DNA from: Korobacter sp963703075 | GTDB lineage: Bacteria > Acidobacteriota > Terriglobia > Terriglobales > Acidobacteriaceae | DNA length: 64,000 nt | Assembly (NCBI GenBank): GCA_963703075.1 | Contig: OY969786.1 | Coordinates: 3,348,001 to 3,412,000 of the forward strand | Direction: 5' to 3' | Shown here: positions 54,493-63,790 of the stretch, piece by piece | Layout of the letters: every line of letters starts with the position of its first letter | Numbering within the stretch: position 1 is the first letter of the stretch | Translations under genes and position numbers: made by a program | The notes under the pieces: model-generated | Database searches by the model: none | What the model was told of the DNA's origin: nothing | The model's input: the letters and a program-made list of their open reading frames with translations, nothing else

Positions 54493-55020
54493 TCAGTCCC
54501 TTCCCCAGTCGAAGTCGGAAAGGAGGTTCTTGATGCGCCACGCGAGAAAATCCAAGCGGAACGGCTTCTGCAGGAACTCTGCCCCGCCGATCTCCCTGAG
54601 AAGACTTTCATGCGAATGACCTGACATGAAGAGGACCTTCAGGTCGGGAATGAGGATTGCCGCATCGCGGAAAAAGCCTGCGCCGTGAATATCGGGCAAC
54701 ATTACATCGCAGAGAAGCAGGTCGGGCCGCAACCCATCTTCCAGCATCTGCATGCCCTGCGCGCCGGATTCGGCGGACTTAATGTCATAGCCCTGCATGG
54801 CCAGGTACTCTCCCACAGCCTCCCGTAAAAGTTCCTGGTCATCCACGATCAGGATGGTTAGGTGGCCATGAGTTGTGCTGATGCGGATTGGCAGACGGTC
54901 CGGCGGCAATTCAAACCCGGGCTCTTCGCCTCGAGCAGCGGCGAACCGAAAAACTGCGAGAACCTTAAACCAGCGCAGAGCTTCGCTGGCGGGGAGATAA
55001 ATGTAGTTTCCCGTCGTCAT
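54493..55020 (-). CDS. Single-domain response regulator with an N-terminal extension
   Basis: 175 residues. The receiver domain spans about 60-175: HLTILIVDDQELLREAVGE (acidic pocket), LLLCDVMLPD (phosphoacceptor aspartate), LFMSGH and FLQKPF (conserved Thr/Ser and Lys). No output domain. The preceding 55 residues (MTTGNYIYLPASEALRWFKV...) match nothing I know. ATG at 55020 fits the N-terminal extension better than an upstream start with no ribosome site. It may act through protein contact. No partner kinase is adjacent; a kinase fragment ends the window at 63.8 kb. Confidence 0.8.
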   Translation of the reverse strand: MTTGNYIYLPASEALRWFKVLAVFRFAAARGEEPGFELPPDRLPIRISTTHGHLTILIVDDQELLREAVGEYLAMQGYDIKSAESGAQGMQMLEDGLRPDLLLCDVMLPDIHGAGFFRDAAILIPDLKVLFMSGHSHESLLREIGGAEFLQKPFRLDFLAWRIKNLLSDFDWGRD

Positions 55021-55145
55021 GGTTGCGATCCCCGTCCTTGGCCGGGCGCTAAGTGCTTCTTCGGCAAGGGGGCGGAAAAGTTGAGCCGGGTCGGATTGGA
55101 CTGGGTCCTTGATTCTGATAGATTCCAAACAACTCCTTTCTTCCT

Positions 55146-57869
55146 ATGGGCTCGCAGCAAATCCGCGTCGCAACCGCCGAAGACCTCGCGCTTTCCGGGT
55201 CCACCGTCGTGGCCGCCAATACGCGAGCCGCGCGCCATCTCCGCCTTGAAGCTGAACGTCGCGTTTTCCAGAGCCAGCTAGTCTGCGAGACCCCGGACAT
55301 CTTGCCGCTCGACGCATGGGTCAGCCGCACCTGGACAGAATGCCTGCTGGCCGGGGTCGTGGATCGCGCCCTGCTTCGACCCCAGGTGACTGCCGCGTTG
55401 TGGGAGCAGATCGTGGCGAACTCTGCGGCGGGACGCGAGCTGATGAGTCATCATGCGGCAGCCCAAGTGGCTGCTGAGGCTTGGCAGCTTATCCATGACT
55501 ACAAACTGCCGCGCAGCCGCGCGACCTATTCATCTACGCTGGAGACGAAAGCCTTCCACGGTTGGGCGGAGAAGTTCGAAACGCGCTGCGCCCAGGAAGG
55601 TTGGATCGACGGCGCCTCAGCTCTGGCAAGCATCACTGGAAATGCGGCCAAACTGCCGCAACGTCCAAAACAGATCGTCGTCTTTGGGTTTGATGTGTTC
55701 ACCCCGGCCCAGCAGGAACTCTGGCAAGCGCTGCACGCTGCCGGGACCGAGGTCGTGCTACTCCGCCCCGAAACTCAACTGGAGCACGATCAGGCCAAGT
55801 CATTGGCCTTGGCAGACGCCCAAGACGAGATCCGCACCGCCGCGTTGTGGGCCCGGCATAAGCTCGAGCAAGATCCGCGGGCGCGCATCGGGATCATTGT
55901 TCCCGGCTTGCAAAACCTGCGCAATACCATCGAAACGGTTTTCGACGAATGCCTTCATCCGGAGCGCCGTCAACTGGGAAACACGCCTTCGCCGCGATCG
56001 TTCGAGATCTCGCTTGGATTGCCGCTCGGTGAACATCCCACGACGCGCACTGCCTTGCGATTGCTGCGGCTCGCGACTTCCAGCCTGCCAGAGGAAGAAC
56101 TCAGCACGCTCCTACGCTCGCCCTACTTCGGCGGCGGCACGAGCGAGCGCAATGGGCGCGCTCTGCTGGATTTCGCCTTGCGCAAGAAGTTGCGATCGAC
56201 CGTGACCCTTTCGACATTGCTCTCTGAAGCGGAGGTGAAGCGTTCGCTCGCACCGCAACTCTGCCGGATACTGAGCAACCTGGAGCGGCACTCGAAAAAG
56301 CTGCCGGCGCGGCTGTCACGCAGTGATTGGGCGGCTGAGGCGCGGCGTTTACTGACCGCCGCCGGCTGGCCTGGAGATGGTCCCGAAGAGCTTACCCTCA
56401 CCAGCCACGAGTTTCAGGCGACGAGCGCCTGGGACGCTGCGCTCGCCGACTTCGGTGCGCTCGACCTGGTGCTACCACCGCGAAGTGCTCCGGATCTGCA
56501 ACGCGAGTTGGAGCGTGCGCTGGCCGAAACCCCTTTCGCGGCGGAGAACGAAGCAGCACCGATTCAAGTTGTGGGTCCACGCGCCGCATCGGGCGAAAGC
56601 TTTGATGCGCTCTGGTTCTGCGGCCTCACCGACGATGTCTGGCCACAGCGCGGGCATCCGAACCCGTTCATCCCGTTCGGGCTGCAAACCCAGTTCGGAA
56701 TGCCGCATTCCTCTCCGGAAGCCAATTTGCGCGAGGCGGAACAAGTCACCGCGCGACTTTTGCAAAGCGCCGGGGAATGTATTTTGAGCTGGCCGAGGCG
56801 CGAAGAAGACCGCGATCTGCGGCCGTCTCCAGTTTTGTCGGCGTTTTCGGCGATCGCCCGTGAAGCTTTGCCCCTCGCTTCGATCGTTGGTTGGAATCAA
56901 CTGCAGGAAGGTGTCCGGATCGAGGAAATCGTCGACGAACAAGCACCCGCTCTGACGGATGCCGAGGTCCGCACCCGTGGCACGACCTTGCTGGAGTGGC
57001 AGTCGGGGTGTCCATTCCGCGCCTTCGCGCAGGTGCGCCTCGCAGCCGAGCCTCTGGATCAAGGCTCCCTCGGCATCAACCCACGCGAACGCGGCCAGGT
57101 GACCGAGCTTGCCCTGCAGTATGTGTGGGAACAGTTCCGCGATTTGCAGAATCTTCGCCAGCTTACCCAAGACATGGTCGAGCACGATATCGCGATGGCG
57201 ATCGATCGCGCGCTCACCACGAAGTTTCCCAAAGGTGAAGATGAATGGCTGCGCGAGCACCGCGAGATCGAGCGCACGCGCCTGAACAAACTGATTCACG
57301 ATTGGCTCGCGGTGGAGGAAAAGCGGGAGCCGTTCCGCAACATCGTTCATCAGCAGCCCATCGAGGCCAAGATCGGAGAGCTCACGATTCGCGGACGCGC
57401 CGACCGTCTAGAGCAGACGAACGACGGTGCTTACATCATTTTGGACTACAAAACCGGAGGATCCAACTATTCAGCCAGCCGGTGGGACGTGCCGCGTCCA
57501 CAGGATCCGCAGTTGCCCATCTATGCCGTAGCGCAACGGAGTGAGGGACACGAGGTCGCCGGAGTCGCGTTTGCACGAGTGCGGTCCGGCGATTGCGATT
57601 TCCAAGGCGAAGCGGTGCGCAAGGAGATTTTCGGCAAGCCGCAAAACGCGAAGCGGTTTGGAGAGTTTGAGCAAACGCTGGATGGCTGGCAACCCGAGCT
57701 GGAGCGATTGGCGGACAATTTCCTTGAGGGTCATGCCGAAGTCGATCCCAAGTTTCCAGCCGGCGCGAAGAGCACGTGCCGGTACTGTCACCTCGGATCG
57801 CTGTGCCGGGTAGCCGAATTTCCCGCGCCCGACGATGAGGATGTGGAAGAAGTGTTCGATGACGAGTAA
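55146..57869 (+). CDS. AddB-like PD-(D/E)XK nuclease subunit
   Basis: 907 residues. The N-terminal helicase-like domain has a degenerate nucleotide-binding start (STVVAANTRAARHL) without a Walker A lysine. The C-terminal nuclease domain is complete: D753 in GRADRLE, and D767-Y768-K769 in LDYKTG. Cysteines C622 (SGCPFRAF), C878, C881 and C887 (CRYCHLGSLC) could hold an iron-sulfur cluster as in AddB. It belongs to the 'probable DNA repair protein' family (TIGR03623 type). It overlaps the helicase gene by 11 bp, indicating a two-subunit complex processing double-strand ends. Confidence 0.88.
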   Translation: MGSQQIRVATAEDLALSGSTVVAANTRAARHLRLEAERRVFQSQLVCETPDILPLDAWVSRTWTECLLAGVVDRALLRPQVTAALWEQIVANSAAGRELMSHHAAAQVAAEAWQLIHDYKLPRSRATYSSTLETKAFHGWAEKFETRCAQEGWIDGASALASITGNAAKLPQRPKQIVVFGFDVFTPAQQELWQALHAAGTEVVLLRPETQLEHDQAKSLALADAQDEIRTAALWARHKLEQDPRARIGIIVPGLQNLRNTIETVFDECLHPERRQLGNTPSPRSFEISLGLPLGEHPTTRTALRLLRLATSSLPEEELSTLLRSPYFGGGTSERNGRALLDFALRKKLRSTVTLSTLLSEAEVKRSLAPQLCRILSNLERHSKKLPARLSRSDWAAEARRLLTAAGWPGDGPEELTLTSHEFQATSAWDAALADFGALDLVLPPRSAPDLQRELERALAETPFAAENEAAPIQVVGPRAASGESFDALWFCGLTDDVWPQRGHPNPFIPFGLQTQFGMPHSSPEANLREAEQVTARLLQSAGECILSWPRREEDRDLRPSPVLSAFSAIAREALPLASIVGWNQLQEGVRIEEIVDEQAPALTDAEVRTRGTTLLEWQSGCPFRAFAQVRLAAEPLDQGSLGINPRERGQVTELALQYVWEQFRDLQNLRQLTQDMVEHDIAMAIDRALTTKFPKGEDEWLREHREIERTRLNKLIHDWLAVEEKREPFRNIVHQQPIEAKIGELTIRGRADRLEQTNDGAYIILDYKTGGSNYSASRWDVPRPQDPQLPIYAVAQRSEGHEVAGVAFARVRSGDCDFQGEAVRKEIFGKPQNAKRFGEFEQTLDGWQPELERLADNFLEGHAEVDPKFPAGAKSTCRYCHLGSLCRVAEFPAPDDEDVEEVFDDE

Positions 57870-60800
57870 TCCGCGCCTCCAACTCGAGTTCGGCGGGGAT
57901 GCGTGGGAGCGCGCACGGGTGCTTGATCCCACGCGTTCGTTCATCGTGCAAGCCCCGGCGGGCTCCGGCAAAACCGAATTGCTGATGCAGCGCTACCTCA
58001 CCCTGCTGGCGCACGCTAGCGTGGAGCAACCGGAGAGCGTGCTGGCCATTACATTCACGCGCAAAGCCGCTACCGAGATGCGTAACCGTGTGCTCGATGC
58101 GCTGCAGAATGCCGGCAGCGCCGAGCCCGAAGAGCCGCACCGGAGGCTGTCGTGGGAGCTGGCGAAAGGTGTGATGGTACGAGACCGGCAACTCGGCTGG
58201 AAGCTCCTGGAGAATCCCGAGCGCCTGGAAATTCGGACGGTCGATTCGTTTTGCGAGAAGATCGCAAACCGTACGCCTCTGCTCGCGGGCCTGGGACAGT
58301 CTCCGGCTATTGCCGCAGACTTTGAGGCGCTCTACGCGGAGGCCGCCCAGCGAACGCTGTTAATGCTCGGCGATCGCGATCAGGAAAACCGCGCCGCGGT
58401 GACGCAGGTCGTCCGGGACCAGGACAACAACTTCGATCGCGTGCAGCGGCTGCTGGTCGCTTTATTGCGCTGGCGCGATCAATGGCTGCGGCTGATCGGC
58501 GGATCCCTGCAGCGTTCCGCGGAAGAGCAGGAGGCGGTTCGCAGTCGCCTGGAACATTCGCTGCAAGATGCGATCCGTTACGAAATGCGAGGTATTCGCG
58601 AGCAGATTGTGGCCGTGGTTCCTGCCGGGGTACTACGTTCGTTGCTGGAACATGCGAAGTACGGGGGAGGCAATGTCGAGGATCCGCATGGAATTTTTGC
58701 TCTACGAAATCTTCGTGAGCTGCCGGGAGATTCTCTCGAAGAGCTGCCGCTGTGGCAAGGACTCGGCAATTTTTGTCTCACCGGCAAACAGTTTCGCAAG
58801 CGTTACGACGTAAGCCTCGGGTTTCCGCCCGCCAGCCTGCACAAGGCGCGCAAAGAGGCATGCAATGAACTGGTGAAGGAAATCGCTGACTCCGATTATT
58901 CTGAGCGGTTCTGCGCAGCACTTTGTCGCATCGCTAAGCTTCCGCCTCCGCACTACAGCGACGCGCAATGGACATCGTTGCTAGCACTGTTTCGCGTTCT
59001 GCCGTTGTCCGTCGCTAACCTGCGCACCGTCTTTGCTGAACGTGGCGAGGTAGATCACACCGAGGTCGCCCTGGCTGCAAAATCTGCGCTCGGCGAAGAA
59101 GGCCATCCGACCGACCTCGGCTTCCATCTCGGCTATAAAATCCAACATCTTCTGGTCGACGAATTTCAGGACACCTCGGTCTCGCAAGCTGAACTGCTCG
59201 AACGTCTCATCCAGGCGTGGTCGCCCGAATCGGGCGCATCTCTGTTCGTGGTCGGCGATCCTATGCAGTCGATCTACGCTTTCCGCCAGGCTGAGGTCAC
59301 GCTTTTCCAGCGCGCCCGCGACCATGGTTTTGGCAATGGAGAATGGCCGCTGGAAGCAGCCCAGCTCACAGCAAACTTTCGGTCGCGCCCCGAACTGGTC
59401 GATTGGTTCAACCAAACTTTCCCCGAGATCCTGACCGCTGACAATGATGTAACCGGCGCGGTGAAGTATTCGCCGTCCGAGGCCGCAAGATCTTCCTCCA
59501 CCATGGCCAGCGTAAGCTTCGGGTCTGCGCCCGCAAAAGACTACCCTGGGGAAGCCGCGCGGGTGGTCGACATTGTTCGCAGCGAACTCGCCACCGACGC
59601 GAAGTCCATCGCGATCCTCGTGCGCTCGCGCAAGCATGTGGCGCACATTGCTCCGGCGCTGCGGGAGGCGGGCATAGCCTTTCGAGCGAAAGACATCGAT
59701 TTGCTGGGCGAGCGCCAGACGGTGCGCGACCTGCATGCACTCACGAAAGCGCTATCGCACCTCGCGGACCGCACCGCATGGCTCACGATTTTGCGCGGGC
59801 CGTGGTGCGGCCTCGATCTGGCAGACCTCTGGGAACTGTGCCGCGGAGGCGACGATCGAACCATCTGGGAGCTGCTGCACTCCCGCTCGACAGCACTCAG
59901 TGCCCGGGGACAGCAAGCGGTGGCCCGGGTGCTTCCGGCAATTGCGAATGCGGTGGAGCAGCGCGGCCGGATGCCATTACGCGCCCTGGTGGAATCCTTA
60001 TGGATTTCGCTCGGCGGACCCGCTGCCATGGCGGGAACCGACCGCGAGGCAAAGCTCCGCGATGCCGCGACGTATCTCGATCTGTTACAGAAGCTCGAAG
60101 CCGGTGGAGAAGTCGACGCCAAGCGACTGACGACCGAAATCGAAAAGCTGCATGCGGCGGCTGACACCGCATCCGGCATTCGCGTCGAGATCATGACGAT
60201 CCATGGCGCGAAGGGTCTCGAGTTCGACGTCGTGATTCTCCCGGGGCTGAATCGCAAAACAGCGACCAATCGGATGCAACTGTTGAATTGGCGAGAGCGC
60301 GTGATCGGCGAGCACCGCGATTTGCTTCTCGCGCCGATGGAACCGGTCGGCACGGACCCTAAGAACGCTACTACCACGTCGAAATACATTACGGAGCTGG
60401 GACAACAGTGCGCGGTCGAGGAAAGCAAGCGCTTGCTTTACGTCGCGGTTACGCGCGCTCGTGAGCGACTCCACCTGATGACGACTATGCCTGAACATGA
60501 TCACGAGCCAGAAACAGGCAGCATTTTCGCGCTGCTGCCAGAAGAAGTGGTTCAGAAGTTCCCGGTGCATCCGGAGCCGGAGATCGAAGAGGTCGAGCGC
60601 GAACGGAAACCAAATGCTTTGCGGCGGCTTCCCGAAACCTGGACACTTCCCACCGCGCCCGCTGCGCTGGCATTCGAGCCACGCTACTTGATGCGCGCCG
60701 AAACAGAGTCCCGGAAGCACACATTTGTTCGCGTAGGCGAAGATTTGCGGCGGATCGGAACTGTGACCCATCGCTTTCTGCAACAAATCGGGGAAGAAGG

Positions 60801-61263
60801 CGTCGATGGCTGGACCGAGGACCGCATCCTGAAGCTGGGGCCGACCATCCGCGCGCTGCTGACGCAGGAAGGCGTGCGGTCTTCCCAACTCGGAGCTGCT
60901 GAACGGCGCGTGCGGGAAGCTCTGCAGAATACGATTTCGGATGCCCACGGCCGCTGGATCCTGGCCCAACATCCCTCCTCGAAGAATGAATATGCGCTTT
61001 CTGCCTCGCTCGAAACTTCGCGGCAGAGCATCAAAGTAGACCGGACTTTTGTTGAAGATGGCGTGCGGTGGCTCATCGACTACAAAACGAGTGACCAGGA
61101 AGGAACGATCACCGAGAGCTACCTGCTGGAACAAGTGGAGAAATATCGTGCCGACCTCGAACGCTATGCGCAAATTCTTCGCACCCTCGACGGCCTTCCC
61201 GTCAGGGGTGGTTTATATTTCCCGTTGCTGCAGCGCTGGTGCGAGGTGAAAACAGCTCCCTAG
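57859..61263 (+). CDS. AddA/RecB-like UvrD-family helicase-nuclease
   Basis: 1134 residues from the ATG at 57859. Superfamily I helicase motifs appear in order: Walker A APAGSGKT (32-39), QPESVLAITFTRKAATEM (Ia), DEFQDTS (II), GDPMQSIYAFRQAE (III), MTIHGAKGLEFDVVILPG (V) and LLYVAVTRARERL (VI). A C-terminal nuclease has L-I-D1074-Y-K1076. Together with the AddB-like upstream gene it would resect broken DNA ends for RecA-dependent repair. Two nuclease domains in the pair favour AddAB type rather than RecBCD. It is followed by four bases and then an anion transporter gene. Confidence 0.92.
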   Translation: MTSNPRLQLEFGGDAWERARVLDPTRSFIVQAPAGSGKTELLMQRYLTLLAHASVEQPESVLAITFTRKAATEMRNRVLDALQNAGSAEPEEPHRRLSWELAKGVMVRDRQLGWKLLENPERLEIRTVDSFCEKIANRTPLLAGLGQSPAIAADFEALYAEAAQRTLLMLGDRDQENRAAVTQVVRDQDNNFDRVQRLLVALLRWRDQWLRLIGGSLQRSAEEQEAVRSRLEHSLQDAIRYEMRGIREQIVAVVPAGVLRSLLEHAKYGGGNVEDPHGIFALRNLRELPGDSLEELPLWQGLGNFCLTGKQFRKRYDVSLGFPPASLHKARKEACNELVKEIADSDYSERFCAALCRIAKLPPPHYSDAQWTSLLALFRVLPLSVANLRTVFAERGEVDHTEVALAAKSALGEEGHPTDLGFHLGYKIQHLLVDEFQDTSVSQAELLERLIQAWSPESGASLFVVGDPMQSIYAFRQAEVTLFQRARDHGFGNGEWPLEAAQLTANFRSRPELVDWFNQTFPEILTADNDVTGAVKYSPSEAARSSSTMASVSFGSAPAKDYPGEAARVVDIVRSELATDAKSIAILVRSRKHVAHIAPALREAGIAFRAKDIDLLGERQTVRDLHALTKALSHLADRTAWLTILRGPWCGLDLADLWELCRGGDDRTIWELLHSRSTALSARGQQAVARVLPAIANAVEQRGRMPLRALVESLWISLGGPAAMAGTDREAKLRDAATYLDLLQKLEAGGEVDAKRLTTEIEKLHAAADTASGIRVEIMTIHGAKGLEFDVVILPGLNRKTATNRMQLLNWRERVIGEHRDLLLAPMEPVGTDPKNATTTSKYITELGQQCAVEESKRLLYVAVTRARERLHLMTTMPEHDHEPETGSIFALLPEEVVQKFPVHPEPEIEEVERERKPNALRRLPETWTLPTAPAALAFEPRYLMRAETESRKHTFVRVGEDLRRIGTVTHRFLQQIGEEGVDGWTEDRILKLGPTIRALLTQEGVRSSQLGAAERRVREALQNTISDAHGRWILAQHPSSKNEYALSASLETSRQSIKVDRTFVEDGVRWLIDYKTSDQEGTITESYLLEQVEKYRADLERYAQILRTLDGLPVRGGLYFPLLQRWCEVKTAP

Positions 61264-61266
61264 ACC

Positions 61267-62493
61267 ATGTCGATCGAACTCACGCATCTTTTGGCCTGGG
61301 CAATTTTCCTCATCTGTTATGGCGTGTTCGCCATTGGGCGCCTCCCGGGCACAAGAGTCGATCGTGCGGCCATGGCGTTTATCGGCGCCGTGCTGATGTT
61401 CGTAATCGGCGCGCTCAACGGGCCTTCCGCAAGCGCGGCTCTTGATTATCAAACCCTCGTCCTGCTGTTCTCCATGATGATCCTGGTCGCCGTTCTTCAC
61501 CTCGAAGGGTTCTTCGAGTGGATCACTCGCCAGGTTGTGCAGCGCTTCGACTCCGGACATCTCCTGCCGGGCGTGATTTTTGCCTCAGGGATTCTTTCAG
61601 CTTTCCTTGTAAACGACGTGGTGTGCCTCTTCATGGCGCCCCTGATCGTGAAGGTCTCGAAGCGCATGGGCCGCAATCCGCTTCCCTTCCTGCTGGCATT
61701 GGCAACGGCCTCCAACATCGGCAGTACCGCGACCATCACCGGAAATCCGCAGAACATTCTTATCGGCTCGGTTTCGCATCTTGCGTATCGCGACTTCCTC
61801 CTGCATCTCGGTCCCATCGCAATCATTGGGCTCTTTATCGACTGGGGAGTGATTGCGATCCTGTGCCGGAAGCAACTCGCAGAAACGATTCCTGCCGATG
61901 ACACGACCAACGGCGACGAGGGAACGCGAGGCTTGGCCGTGCCGCTGCTGGTAGCGAGTGGGATCGTCGTGGCATTCCTGGTGGGGCTAAACCCTGCTCT
62001 GGTGGCGGCATCCGGGGCCGCGCTGCTGCTGCTGCTCCGCTCGCGCCTGATTCGCAGAATCTATGGCGAGATCGATTGGGCCCTCCTCATCCTATTTATC
62101 GGCCTTTTCCTCATCATCGGGGGCGCCGAGCACACGGGGATCGCTGACACGCTTCTTCGCGCGGCAGAACGGCTGAACTTGCACAACCTGGCAATCTTCA
62201 GTTGCGCCATTACATTGCTGTCCAATCTCGTGAGCAATGTCCCCGCAGTCATGCTGCTAAAGGGGCTGGTTCCTCAGTTTCCGAATACCCATCAGTTCTG
62301 GCTGGCTCTGGCCATGTCGAGCACTCTCGCCGGAAATCTGACCATCACCGGCTCGATTGCCAACATTATCGTGGTCGAAACGGTCCGCCCTTCGGTGCGT
62401 ATCAGCTTCAAAGACTACCTTGTGGTGGGCATTCCCACTACAATCCTTAGTATCGCGGTAGGAGTAGCGTGGATTGCATTCTTCGCGCGGTAA
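61267..62493 (+). CDS. SLC13/ArsB-NhaD superfamily anion transporter
   Basis: 408 residues with 10-12 hydrophobic segments. The duplicated motifs NIGSTATITGNPQNILIG (first half) and NLTITGSIANIIVVE (second half) are the substrate/cation-binding loops of the DASS/ArsB/CitMHS superfamily. Substrate may be arsenite, a dicarboxylate, sulfate or sodium; not separable here. Its ATG is four bases after the helicase stop, perhaps chance co-transcription. No arsenic genes nearby. Confidence 0.82.
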   Translation: MSIELTHLLAWAIFLICYGVFAIGRLPGTRVDRAAMAFIGAVLMFVIGALNGPSASAALDYQTLVLLFSMMILVAVLHLEGFFEWITRQVVQRFDSGHLLPGVIFASGILSAFLVNDVVCLFMAPLIVKVSKRMGRNPLPFLLALATASNIGSTATITGNPQNILIGSVSHLAYRDFLLHLGPIAIIGLFIDWGVIAILCRKQLAETIPADDTTNGDEGTRGLAVPLLVASGIVVAFLVGLNPALVAASGAALLLLLRSRLIRRIYGEIDWALLILFIGLFLIIGGAEHTGIADTLLRAAERLNLHNLAIFSCAITLLSNLVSNVPAVMLLKGLVPQFPNTHQFWLALAMSSTLAGNLTITGSIANIIVVETVRPSVRISFKDYLVVGIPTTILSIAVGVAWIAFFAR

Positions 62494-62517
62494 CACTCTT
62501 CCGCCTAGACATCCATC

Positions 62518-63474
62518 ATGAAGAATTTTGAGAGTTTAACCGAGAGAGAGATCCTGGCGCTGGCGATTTCGCTGGAAGAAGAAGATTCGCGGGTATACGC
62601 CGACTTCGCGGATGGCTTGCGGGACAGTTTTCCCGCCACAGCGGAGATTTTCGAAGGCATGCGTCAGGAAGAAATCACACATCGTGAACGCCTGTTCGAT
62701 GCCTATCGCCAGCGCTTTGGCGAGCACATTCCCCTGCTTCGCCGTGAAGACGTGAAAGGTTTCGTTAAGCGCCGGCCGGTGTGGTTGGTCCGCCCGCTTG
62801 GGTTGGATACGGTGCGCAAGCAAGCCAGCGCCATGGAGGAGGAAACGCGCCGTTTCTACGAGCAATCGGCCAAGCGTACCCAGGACCTCGGCATTCGCCA
62901 ACTGCTTGACGAACTGGCCGAAGAAGAGAGCTCCCACGAGCACCGTGCCGACGAGCTGCAGAAAGAGAAGCTTCAACCTGAAACGCGCGAGCAGGAGGAG
63001 CACGCCCGCCGGCGACTCTTTGTGCTGCAGGTGGTCCAGCCGGGCTTAGCCGGTTTGATGGACGGCTCCGTCTCGACCCTGGCTCCGGTATTTGCTGCCG
63101 CGTTCGCCACTCATAAAAGTTGGGACGCCTTTCTTGTCGGCTTGGCGGCATCCATTGGCGCCGGCATCAGCATGGGCTTTGCCGAAGCGTTGTCCGACGA
63201 CGGCAGCCTCACCGGCCGTGGCCATCCGTGGATTCGTGGCATCATCTGCGGACTCATGACGACGCTCGGCGGCATTGGCCACACGCTACCTTACATGATC
63301 AAGAATTTTGGTATCGCAACCAGCGTGGCTATCGTAGTGGTCGCCATTGAGCTCTTCGCGATTTCCCTCATCCGCCACAAGTACATGGACACGCCGTTCG
63401 TGTCAGCCGCGTTGCAGGTAGTGGTGGGAGGAGTGCTGGTGTTTATCACCGGCATCCTGATCGGCAGCTCTTAG
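62518..63474 (+). CDS. Membrane-bound ferritin-like/VIT1 protein (MbfA-like)
   Basis: 318 residues. The N-terminal half (about 1-150) is a rubrerythrin/ferritin-like four-helix bundle with di-iron ligand clusters (SLEEEDSRVY, EEITHRERLF, MEEETRRFYE, EEESSHEHRA). The C-terminal half has VIT1/CCC1-type transmembrane segments beginning QPGLAGLMDGSVSTLAPVF and GISMGFAEALSDDG. Known relatives (MbfA) export iron and confer peroxide resistance in some bacteria. It follows the transporter by 24 bp on the same strand. Confidence 0.88.
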   Translation: MKNFESLTEREILALAISLEEEDSRVYADFADGLRDSFPATAEIFEGMRQEEITHRERLFDAYRQRFGEHIPLLRREDVKGFVKRRPVWLVRPLGLDTVRKQASAMEEETRRFYEQSAKRTQDLGIRQLLDELAEEESSHEHRADELQKEKLQPETREQEEHARRRLFVLQVVQPGLAGLMDGSVSTLAPVFAAAFATHKSWDAFLVGLAASIGAGISMGFAEALSDDGSLTGRGHPWIRGIICGLMTTLGGIGHTLPYMIKNFGIATSVAIVVVAIELFAISLIRHKYMDTPFVSAALQVVVGGVLVFITGILIGSS

Positions 63475-63755
63475 TTCGCCGGAATGGCACGTGCCTGTGG
63501 CACGTTCGAACGGTTCAGCCGGGGACGTGCCGGAGGGCACGTCGTCTCGCGCACCAGCTTCGGCGCAGCGCCATCGTTGCGCGCGAAGATGTAGGTGCGC
63601 ATCTTGTAGCAAACTTGATCTCGCGGTCCCTGGTCGTGCTGGACCGAAAACGTGCCGGCTTGATCGGGAAGCATCTTGGTTTGCGTGTTTTCTGGCTGAC
63701 CGGCGGATGCCGCAGCCAATGAGAGGAAGGCGGGCGCCAGGAAAAGAGTGATCAT
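63471..63755 (-). CDS. Small exported protein of unknown function
   Basis: 94 residues with a signal peptide (LFLAPAFLSLAAASAG) and a mature part with two cysteines (QVCYKMRTYIFARN and RETTCPPARP), ending in a Pro/Arg/Asn-rich tail. GGAGG lies nine bases before the ATG at 63755, which decides the start. It overlaps the end of the convergent ferritin-like gene by four bases. Function unknown. Confidence 0.7.
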   Translation of the reverse strand: MITLFLAPAFLSLAAASAGQPENTQTKMLPDQAGTFSVQHDQGPRDQVCYKMRTYIFARNDGAAPKLVRETTCPPARPRLNRSNVPQARAIPAN

Positions 63756-63790
63756 GGGAGCTATACCTCCGCTGGCTTCCCAGTATAGCG

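Noticed and set aside
55146..61263. Helicase-nuclease pair as an antiphage system
   Set aside because: Motif order and two-subunit layout match AddAB-type recombination enzymes; no defence gene is adjacent.
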